Part shown: piece after piece, positions 6,653 through 11,998 of the stretch | Layout of the letters: every line of letters begins with the position of its first letter | Position numbering within the stretch: the stretch's first letter is position 1 | Assembly (NCBI GenBank): GCA_017467745.1 | Contig: JAFUKV010000037.1 | Coordinates: forward strand, 1-11,998 | Direction of reading: 5' to 3' | Origin: Bacteroidaceae bacterium | Lineage (GTDB): Bacteria > Bacteroidota > Bacteroidia > Bacteroidales > CHK158-818 | DNA: 11,998 nt | The notes under the pieces: model-generated | Database searches by the model: none | The model's input: the letters and a program-made list of their open reading frames with translations, nothing else | What the model was told of the DNA's origin: nothing | Made by a program: the position numbers and the translations under genes

Positions 6653-7594
6653 ATGTCAAAAGTAACAGTTGTAGGTGCAGGTAACGTGGGCGCTACATGC
6701 GCAAATGTATTAGCTTTTAAAGAAGTTGCTGATGAAGTTGTATTGTTAGATATCAAAGAAGGTATTTCCGAAGGAAAATCTTTGGATATGATGCAGACTG
6801 CCGCATTGTTAGGATTCGACTCTCGCATCGTAGGCGTAACGAACGATTATTCAAAAACAAAAGATTCAGATGTAGTTGTAGTAACATCCGGTATTCCGCG
6901 TAAACCGGGCATGACTCGCGAAGAATTAATAGGCGTTAACGCCGGTATCGTAAAATCGGTAGTAAACAACATCTTGACTTACTCTCCTAATGCTATCATC
7001 GTATGCGTAAGCAACCCGATGGATACAATGACATACCTTACACTTAAAGCAACCGGGCTTCCCAAAAATCGTGTAATCGGTATGGGTGGCGCATTAGATA
7101 GCTCTCGTTTCAAATGCTATTTAAGTCAAGCCTTAAATGCTAATGCAAACGAAGTAGAAGGTGTTGTTATAGGCGGGCACGGCGACACGACAATGATTCC
7201 TTTAACCCGTTACGCTACATATAAAGGCGTACCCGTTTCTAATTATTTGAGTGCAGATGTTTTGGCAAAAGTTGCAGCCGACACTATGGTAGGCGGCGCA
7301 ACATTGACCGGATTACTCGGAACCTCTGCTTGGTATGCTCCCGGAGCCGCTGCTGCTTATGTAGTAGAGTCTATTATTCACGACCAGAAAAAATTAATTC
7401 CGTGCAGTGTTTATCTGGAAGGTGAATACGGAGAATCTGATATTTGCATCGGTGTTCCTGTTATTTTGGGCAAAAACGGATGTGAAAAAATCGTCGATTT
7501 CCAACTGAACGATGAAGAAAAAGCGTTATTTGCAAAAAGCGCCGCAGCTGTTCATAAAACAAACAGCGTATTGAAAGAAATCAACGCTCTCTAA
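6653..7594 (+). CDS. mdh: malate dehydrogenase (LDH-like type)
   Basis: NAD-dependent malate dehydrogenase interconverts malate and oxaloacetate in the cytoplasm; in fermenting Bacteroidales it serves the reductive branch to fumarate and succinate. The 313-residue protein belongs to the lactate-dehydrogenase-like MDH group. The Rossmann loop is VVGAGNVGAT (6-15), and Asp33 at the end of the second strand selects NAD. IPRKPGMTR (81-89) carries substrate-binding Arg83 and Arg89, with Arg rather than Gln at the position that separates MDH from LDH. VSNPMD (119-124) holds Asn121, DSSRFK (149-154) Arg152, and GGHGDTTM (174-181) the catalytic His176. It is a single-gene unit with its own promoter and terminator. 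All catalytic residues are present. Confidence 0.97.
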   Translation: MSKVTVVGAGNVGATCANVLAFKEVADEVVLLDIKEGISEGKSLDMMQTAALLGFDSRIVGVTNDYSKTKDSDVVVVTSGIPRKPGMTREELIGVNAGIVKSVVNNILTYSPNAIIVCVSNPMDTMTYLTLKATGLPKNRVIGMGGALDSSRFKCYLSQALNANANEVEGVVIGGHGDTTMIPLTRYATYKGVPVSNYLSADVLAKVAADTMVGGATLTGLLGTSAWYAPGAAAAYVVESIIHDQKKLIPCSVYLEGEYGESDICIGVPVILGKNGCEKIVDFQLNDEEKALFAKSAAAVHKTNSVLKEINAL

Positions 7595-7613
7595 CCCAGA
7601 GATAGATATTATT

Positions 7614-7654
7614 ATAAATGGCCGCAAGCAACTCTTGCGGCCATTTATTTTTTT
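7614..7654 (+). terminator. intrinsic terminator after mdh
   Basis: A 15 bp perfect stem (7614-7628 with 7634-7648, core GGCCGCAAG) with a CAACT loop is followed by a run of T to 7654. This is a classic strong terminator. Confidence 0.95.
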
Positions 7655-7724
7655 ATGCGTACTTATACCGAAATATGCCATGAGTAAGGAATGTTACTAC
7701 AAATCGAAATATTCTTTGTAACGA

Positions 7725-7904
7725 TTATATAAATGCCTTGCTTGTAAATATGCGGATTTGCGGACTCATAAAATGAGAAGACTCGAAAGTAATGGCTTTA
7801 TCATATTGCTGGCGAGTAGCAGCTTCGAGTTTCATCCGCAATTTATCGAACTTTATGGGCAAAAAATCCCTCTTTCTATTCCAAGAAGAGGCGTTTATGA
7901 TATA
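7725..7904 (-). other. open frame continuing past the fprA stop, doubtful coding
   Basis: After the fprA stop the same frame stays open for about 59 codons to TAA at 7727-7725. It contains an internal ATG (7835) giving a 36-residue peptide that begins MKLEAATRQQYDKAITFESS. The fprA terminator lies in the first part, so translation would need separate expression. The peptide looks moderately protein-like but matches nothing I know. It could be a tiny gene, a remnant, or chance. Confidence 0.2.
7861..7891 (-). terminator. intrinsic terminator after the flavodiiron gene
   Basis: On the minus strand CCTCTTCT (7891-7884) pairs with AGAAAGAGG (7877-7869), with one bulged base, and is followed by a run of six T (7866-7861 complement) soon after the stop codon. 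Confidence 0.7.
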
Positions 7905-9086
7905 TCACAAATTTAGTTTTGCTGCCATGTCATCGGCTAATCGCCGGCATTGAGCCATAATATCATCGGAAATACCCTGTTTCATCTCTACCGGGTCAGA
8001 TACGACATCCCATCGCATTTTTTCGGCAAAGGCGTTCAAATGCCGCACAGCCGCTCCCGCCCATGTATAGGATCCAAAATAACCGAAAAGGCGATTTTTT
8101 ATATCTCGGCTCTCTAACTTACCTACCAGCGATTCTATTTCAGGAAAAAGGTCGTTGGTATAAGTAGGGCTACCTATAATCAATCCTTTATATTTAAAAA
8201 TATCACGTAATACATACGATACATGCGATTTTGAAACATTATGTATAACAACGTCCCGAATACCTTTTTTTGTTAGCTCTCGGGCGATACACTCCGCCAT
8301 CTGTTCTGTATTGCCATACATACTGCCGTATGCTATCACTACACCATTTTCTCCTTCATAGCGACTGGCATGATCGTAAATGTCGACTACCTTATTTATC
8401 TGCTCTTTCCATACCGGGCCGTGCGTAGAACAAATCATACTTATTTCCGTCCCTGACAGTTTCTGTAATGCTTTTTGTACAGGAACGCCGTATTTTCCTA
8501 CAATGTTAGAGTAATATCTCCACATTTCGTCCCAATATCCATCCGTATTCATTTCGACATCGATAACACCTCCGTTCAACGCCCCGAAGCATCCGAAAGC
8601 ATCGCCCGAGAACAACGTTTTCGTCTGCAAATCATATGTCATCATCGTTTCCGGCCAATGTACCATAGGTGTCATAAAGAACTGCAAATTATGTAAACCT
8701 AACGAAAGCGTATCTCTATCTTTTACTTCAAGAGTCCCTTCGCAAATGCCATAGAATCCTTTTATCATACCCATTGTCTTGCTATTACCAACAATAATCG
8801 CTTGCGGATAATGCTGCCGGATAAAACGGATTGCTGCCGAATGATCAGGCTCCATATGATTTATAATCAGATAATCTATCGGACGGTCTCCTAAAACGTT
8901 GCGAATCTTCGACAGATATAAATCGGCGTGACAATGGTCTACCGTATCTATCAAAGCTACTTTTTCGTCTACAATTAAATACGAATTGTACGAAACTCCT
9001 AATGGAAGCGGCCATAATGCCTCAAAACGATGTTTAACCCGATCGTTTACTCCCACGTAAAAAATGTTTTTTGAAATCTCTGTCAT
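7905..9086 (-). CDS. fprA: FprA family A-type flavoprotein (flavodiiron O2/NO reductase)
   Basis: Flavodiiron proteins reduce oxygen to water or nitric oxide to nitrous oxide and protect anaerobes in the cytoplasm. The chosen start, MTEISKNIFYVGVNDR, gives 393 residues, the usual size; an in-frame ATG at 9131 would add 15 residues but lies upstream of the promoter -7 element, so it is unlikely. Residues 1-245 form a metallo-beta-lactamase-like domain with the diiron ligands HMEPDH (His77, Glu79, Asp81, and adjacent His82), His143 in MVHWPETM, Asp162 in FSGDAFG and His222 in STHGP. Residues 248-390 form a flavodoxin domain with the FMN phosphate loop YGSMYGNTEQ (253-262) and the GSPTYTND and SYTWAG loops. 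No fused rubredoxin is present, so electrons must come from a separate partner not in this window. It is transcribed alone. Confidence 0.95.
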   Translation of the reverse strand: MTEISKNIFYVGVNDRVKHRFEALWPLPLGVSYNSYLIVDEKVALIDTVDHCHADLYLSKIRNVLGDRPIDYLIINHMEPDHSAAIRFIRQHYPQAIIVGNSKTMGMIKGFYGICEGTLEVKDRDTLSLGLHNLQFFMTPMVHWPETMMTYDLQTKTLFSGDAFGCFGALNGGVIDVEMNTDGYWDEMWRYYSNIVGKYGVPVQKALQKLSGTEISMICSTHGPVWKEQINKVVDIYDHASRYEGENGVVIAYGSMYGNTEQMAECIARELTKKGIRDVVIHNVSKSHVSYVLRDIFKYKGLIIGSPTYTNDLFPEIESLVGKLESRDIKNRLFGYFGSYTWAGAAVRHLNAFAEKMRWDVVSDPVEMKQGISDDIMAQCRRLADDMAAKLNL

Positions 9087-9108
9087 TGTATTCTCTACTT
9101 TTTCAATA

Positions 9109-9116
9109 CAAAAATA
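9109..9116 (-). promoter_or_regulatory. promoter -7 element of the flavodiiron gene
   Basis: TATTTTTG on the minus strand matches TAnnTTTG. It lies 22 bases upstream of the ATG at 9086, giving a leader of under 20 bases. No good -33 element is seen at the right distance. Its position rules against the longer reading of the gene. Confidence 0.55.
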
Positions 9117-9248
9117 CGGATAAAATTTCAATAGAGACTTTTAAGTTCTCTTTATATCTATGTCTATTCCTAAAATTCTATAAAGCCCAAACTACGCAAG
9201 CAAAAGAAAGGCATGATTTTATAACATTCATAATCCGTCATACCCATT

Positions 9249-9256
9249 TATTTTTG
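9249..9256 (+). promoter_or_regulatory. candidate promoter of the small unit at 9263-9424
   Basis: TATTTTTG matches the -7 element. No TTG is found 19-21 bases upstream. If active, transcription would start near 9263 and run into the strong ribosome site and hairpin downstream. Confidence 0.35.
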
Positions 9257-9372
9257 TAAGGTTGTTATGCTGAAATCCATTACCGAGATTCAGATGCGTA
9301 CATCGACAACCATAGTCATAAATTTATTCCTATGAAAAAAAACAAAAAATTTATCTCCACAGAAGGAGGTAT

Positions 9373-9424
9373 GCCATGCGCAAGAAGTCCGACGAGGTCG
9401 AATGCAAAAGGGTATGGCTTTTTT
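9373..9424 (+). terminator. terminator-like structure overlapping the small frame
   Basis: GCCATGC (9373-9379) pairs with GTATGGC (9412-9418, one G-U), enclosing further short stems (CGAC/GTCG) and followed at once by six T (9419-9424). The GC-rich core stands out from the AT-rich surroundings. It could end a small transcript from 9263, or act as an attenuator that ribosomes on the small frame would melt. Confidence 0.4.
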
Positions 9425-9474
9425 ATTGTGTGTTCTTTGTTTTTATATTCATATTGTGTATTTTAGCGAAATGA
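9376..9474 (+). CDS. candidate 32-residue single-pass membrane peptide
   Basis: An ATG at 9376 is preceded by AGAAGGAGG with a six-base gap to the start, a near-perfect Shine-Dalgarno site that is rare in Bacteroidetes and absent from other genes here. The peptide begins MRKKSDEVECKRVWLFYCVF and continues as a hydrophobic stretch (about 14-30) rich in Phe, Ile and Cys, ending in LAK. A basic head followed by one membrane helix is typical of bacterial small membrane proteins. A second frame starting at 9332 (44 residues) overlaps it without such a ribosome site. The stop lies 39 bases before the lipoprotein gene at 9514. A terminator-like hairpin overlaps its start, so it may instead be part of a small RNA. 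Function unknown. Confidence 0.4.
   Translation: MRKKSDEVECKRVWLFYCVFFVFIFILCILAK
9436..9466 (+). promoter_or_regulatory. candidate promoter of the lipoprotein gene at 9514
   Basis: TTTG (9436-9439), a 19-base spacer and TATTTTAG (9459-9466, one mismatch to TAnnTTTG) give a near-consensus promoter with a start near 9473 and a leader of about 41 bases. Confidence 0.5.
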
Positions 9475-9513
9475 CGAAATATTTTATTTCTTCTTTTTAA
9501 TGCTATTATAGTT

Positions 9514-10380
9514 ATGAAAGGCAAAAGCATTCTTTTATGGGCATTTTTATCGGCAAGCGTGTTGTACGGCTGTATAGGCGGAAAATCGAGCGTGAAATCT
9601 CTACGGCCTTATGCGGTGGATGATAATGATACGGTTTGTGTGGGAAATTTACCTTTTGCGGTTCCCGGATCTACTTATAACGCTATCAATCCAATGTATA
9701 TTGTTAATAGAAGCGGTATAACCCTCTATGATAAAGGAGCAGCGTCTATAATGTTTACTTTATCTGCTCCGGCTCGATACGTGGCTCAAAATGCCGTAGA
9801 TGATGCCAAAACGTGGGATTATAAGATAAACGGCATGCCTCTTTGGAAAGAAATGCGGCACATCGCTTCCGCTTTAATGCCACAGGCTATTATCAGCGCG
9901 GAATATATTCCGTATGAAAAGCCGTATGACGAGACGAAAGGATATATGGATATTAAGACTTGTCATCCTGACAAACTGAAAACGGACGCCCGGCATACGC
10001 TTTACCTGTTGAACGGTATCAAAATTACGGAAAAAATTTTCGAAGCCGTCAATCCGGTGTATATCAAGTCGCTGAAACGGATTACTGATGAACAGGAGTT
10101 GAAGCGGTTCGGTGGAGAAGGCCTAAAATACGTTGTTATGGTAGAAACGTTTTCTTACGAAGACCTTATCGCCCCGCAACAAATTTATTGGATAAAGGAA
10201 AATGATTTGTTAGATTTATATCTTGTCAACGGCATCCGGTTAAACAAAAAAAGTTTTGAAGCTATCAATAAAACATTTTGCAATGAATGGTACCGTTTCT
10301 TTAACGATGACAAAAGAGCTACACCCTATCTGAAAAAATATCCGAATGCCGGATCAATAGAAGTCGGTATTATCGAGTAA
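9514..10380 (+). CDS. putative lipoprotein with repeated TonB-plug-like modules
   Basis: A 288-residue exported protein of unknown function. MKGKSILLWAFLSASVLYGC is a signal peptide ending in a lipobox-like LYGC (Cys20), so it is probably anchored in a membrane facing the periplasm or outside. The rest appears to be about four copies of one module: 41-84 (AINPMYI), 100-150 (ING, LMPQAIISAEYI), 161-213 (LYLLNGIKI, AVNPVYIKSLKRIT, VVMVETF) and 234-287 (LYLVNGIRL, AINK, GIIE). The layout strand-NGI-helix-NP-x-I-strand-VETF recalls the plug domain of TonB receptors (VDGV, I-x-S-x-VLKD, VIxITTK), but no barrel follows. It is a paralogue of the convergent gene at 10447-11433. No known family name can be given. 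Confidence 0.75.
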   Translation: MKGKSILLWAFLSASVLYGCIGGKSSVKSLRPYAVDDNDTVCVGNLPFAVPGSTYNAINPMYIVNRSGITLYDKGAASIMFTLSAPARYVAQNAVDDAKTWDYKINGMPLWKEMRHIASALMPQAIISAEYIPYEKPYDETKGYMDIKTCHPDKLKTDARHTLYLLNGIKITEKIFEAVNPVYIKSLKRITDEQELKRFGGEGLKYVVMVETFSYEDLIAPQQIYWIKENDLLDLYLVNGIRLNKKSFEAINKTFCNEWYRFFNDDKRATPYLKKYPNAGSIEVGIIE

Positions 10381-10446
10381 AAAACGTATATTTAATTATC
10401 ACTATTAAAGCCGACTTTTCATATAGCACACAATAATAAGCTCAAC

Positions 10447-11433
10447 TTAAATATTAGCCTTGTATATTGTTTTCGTTCTCGGGTTATCTTCCGGATGTTT
10501 ACCTTCTATGTATCGATAATTTTCTTCTTTTGTCAGTATCTTTTGTGTTTCTTTAAAATAAGAGGGCTTTAAAGCGAAAAAAATATCTTCGGTGATTTCT
10601 ATGTCATTCACATAAAAAAGTTCTCTCGACCGCCCGGTAGATAGAATGACATTCGGCGCTATGATTTCTTCATAGGTGAATGTTTCTATAATAACCGCCT
10701 CTTTTAGCTTTTTTCGGTTATACTTACTCAACGAATCGGGGTCGGTAATCCGGTGCAACGACCGGATAAAAATCGGATTAAGGGCGTCGAAAACCTTTTC
10801 GGGTATTTCAATACCGTTAATAATATACAAAACGTTTTTGCCGGTGGAAGCGCAAGACGTATATTCTTCGCTTCTTCTTAGCGTAAAATATACAAGCGAG
10901 TTCTTAATGTCTTCGCCTTCGTAATAATATAATTGCTCGTCTTTCCGTTGTTGTAACGTTTTGTACTCGACTTTTTCAATGGATTTTGGCATAAGCGCCC
11001 ACACAAGGATGCGTTCATAACCGTACAGAAAACACTTATGGAGAACAAAATCCATATTCTGGGCATCTGCAAGAGGGGTTATTTGCGCATTGATGTATCC
11101 TGCTCTTATTCCGGGATCTATATTTCTATTGATAGATGTAATTTGAAAAGTTTTCTCGCTATCCTCCGAATAAGGTTCTCGAGCATCATTACGATAATTT
11201 CTAACTGTTATGCCGTTTTTGTTTTCTATATAATCCTTGTCAATAGCATTGTATATAATGCCCTTAAAGTGCGTAAAGCATACGTCTCCATCGTAGTTGC
11301 AAAAAGATATAGGTTCATCATCCGGAATCGTTAAACTCTCTTTATCTCTTTCTTTAACGGATGCGGCGCTAATACATACGCACAATATGCCAACCCATAA
11401 AAACAACCGTAAGGAACATATTATATTATTCAT
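10447..11433 (-). CDS. putative secreted protein, paralogue of the 9514 gene
   Basis: A 328-residue exported protein of unknown function. The N-terminus MNNIICSLRLFLWVGILCVC followed by ISAASV is a signal peptide with likely type I cleavage after ISA; the Cys residues at 18 and 20 lack a good lipobox. It shares the module plan of the gene at 9514: 50-101 (YNAIDKDYI), 128-186 (ALMPKSIEKVEY), 200-253 (LYIINGIEI, ALNPIFIRSLHRIT, VIIETF) and 271-327 (ELFYVNDIEI, ALKPSYF). In the third module and the TYEEIIAP that follows, 31 of 61 ungapped positions match the other protein by my hand count. The two genes converge with a 66-base gap that shows no clear terminator. The pair probably arose by duplication and inversion. 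Confidence 0.75.
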   Translation of the reverse strand: MNNIICSLRLFLWVGILCVCISAASVKERDKESLTIPDDEPISFCNYDGDVCFTHFKGIIYNAIDKDYIENKNGITVRNYRNDAREPYSEDSEKTFQITSINRNIDPGIRAGYINAQITPLADAQNMDFVLHKCFLYGYERILVWALMPKSIEKVEYKTLQQRKDEQLYYYEGEDIKNSLVYFTLRRSEEYTSCASTGKNVLYIINGIEIPEKVFDALNPIFIRSLHRITDPDSLSKYNRKKLKEAVIIETFTYEEIIAPNVILSTGRSRELFYVNDIEITEDIFFALKPSYFKETQKILTKEENYRYIEGKHPEDNPRTKTIYKANI

Positions 11434-11503
11434 AAATGATGATTTAATATTAACAGTTTTGTATTTGCCTTTTTTACAAAGAAAAACATTAAACAGTAAA
11501 GGA

Positions 11504-11511
11504 CAAATATA
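11504..11511 (-). promoter_or_regulatory. candidate promoter of the gene at 10447-11433
   Basis: TATATTTG on the minus strand matches TAnnTTTG. TTG elements lie 16 or 22 bases upstream, neither ideal. The predicted start near 11497 gives a leader of about 64 bases. Confidence 0.45.
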
Positions 11512-11706
11512 AAATTGTTAATATTTGCAAAAACAACAACATCATAGCATACTTTTACGAACATGTACAATGCGTTTCATTGATAATATTTAAAAATATC
11601 CACGTAATATACTGTTTATCAAATATATATTCCGTTATAAAATCATGATAGAGACGAACAAAGCACAGACATGTTTTTATAACATAAAGAATCTGGTGTT
11701 CCCTTT

Positions 11707-11714
11707 TATTTTTG
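11707..11714 (+). promoter_or_regulatory. candidate promoter -7 element for the last gene
   Basis: TATTTTTG matches TAnnTTTG, with no good -33 element. A start near 11721 would give the gene at 11897 a long leader of about 175 bases. The rest of the gap from 11512 to 11706 holds nothing I can support. Confidence 0.3.
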
Positions 11715-11761
11715 CACAGTAATTACGATTGTTATTCTTATTCTGAAATACGATTAAGTAC

Positions 11762-11819
11762 ATTAGTTTTTTTAATTCAATACATTTCATGTCAATGCAA
11801 TTAAAAACAAAAAACTAAT
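11762..11819. repeat. 11 bp inverted repeat in the leader of the last gene
   Basis: ATTAGTTTTTT (11762-11772) and AAAAAACTAAT (11809-11819) are perfect inverted repeats. The pairing can extend inward through TTAATT/AATTAA past a small bulge, and a short ACAT-TTC-ATGT hairpin sits at the tip. It may fold in the long leader or be a relic. It lacks GC pairs, so stability is modest. Confidence 0.5.
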
Positions 11820-11896
11820 CATCCCGGGAATAGGTATAAATAGATAGGTATGACAATCTTTATTACCATATTGTATAACTCTTAAAAACTATTTTT

Positions 11897-11998
11897 ATGA
11901 CTAAAATTAAAAATCTCAATTTAATGGAGACTGAAAACACAATTTCCCAATCTAATGCAGAACAAACCTACAGCGGCAAAGCTCATTGGTCAATTAAA
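11897..11998 (+). CDS. partial hypothetical protein, N-terminus only
   Basis: The first 34 codons of a gene that leaves the window. It begins MTKIKNLNLMETENTISQSN, continues through a polar stretch and reaches YSGKAHWSIK at the edge. A second in-frame Met (residue 10) could also be the start. There is no signal peptide. The ending resembles the approach to a membrane segment in bacterial PH-domain-like proteins (HW followed by hydrophobic residues), but too little is visible to call it. It is divergent from the gene at 10447-11433. Confidence 0.6.
   Translation, partial: MTKIKNLNLMETENTISQSNAEQTYSGKAHWSIK

Noticed and set aside
9071..9259. Plus-strand 62-codon frame opposite the start of the flavodiiron gene
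   Set aside because: It is partly antisense to a certain gene and otherwise noncoding in composition.
11645..11722. 25-residue frame starting MIETNKAQTCFYNIK
   Set aside because: Too short, no ribosome site, and it overlaps a promoter-like element; chance is the simpler explanation.
1..11998. tRNA, rRNA, CRISPR array or intact insertion sequence
   Set aside because: I looked for T-loop motifs, regularly spaced repeats and transposase signatures and saw none beyond the MITE-like element.

Overview
The window looks like a chromosome segment from an AT-rich, anaerobic member of Bacteroidetes, probably order Bacteroidales. Four things point there: the short Pta followed by AckA, the FprA-type flavodiiron protein, the style of the FadL-like porin, and promoters that fit the Bacteroidetes pattern (TTTG or TTG near -33, TAnnTTTG near -7) with few strong Shine-Dalgarno sites. 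Recognisable genes cover only about 68% of the window, which is low for this group. Several gaps hold short open frames that resemble gene remnants, so a genome undergoing decay or reduction is possible but not shown.

Layout from left to right. At 1-631 a minus-strand frame may run off the left edge, and a broken small frame (249-399) lies ahead of pta. At 632-2852 is the pta-ackA operon (acetyl-CoA to acetate plus ATP), closed by a strong hairpin terminator. At 2933-3150 is a possible frameshifted minus-strand remnant. At 3365-4669 (minus) is a FadL/OmpP1-type outer-membrane porin with its own promoter and terminator. It is divergent from rplU-rpmA (ribosomal proteins L21 and L27, 4985-5577), which has a clear promoter and a foldable leader. 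The roughly 1 kb gap at 5657-6652 holds a 115 bp MITE-like element with two internal repeats, two orphan hairpins and another possible remnant. At 6653-7594 is malate dehydrogenase with its own promoter and terminator. At 7905-9086 (minus) is the FprA-type flavodiiron protein.

The right third is accessory in character. A compact unit at 9249-9474 has a promoter, an unusually strong Shine-Dalgarno site, a 32-residue membrane peptide frame and an overlapping terminator-like hairpin. Next come two convergent paralogous exported proteins (9514-10380 plus, 10447-11433 minus), each built of about four repeated modules that resemble the TonB-receptor plug fold. The last gene starts at 11897 and leaves the window.

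Metabolically, Pta/AckA, malate dehydrogenase and a flavodiiron O2/NO reductase fit a fermenting anaerobe that makes acetate, runs the reductive branch to succinate or propionate, and must detoxify oxygen. The best candidate for something undescribed is the plug-like repeat protein pair together with the small unit just upstream of it.
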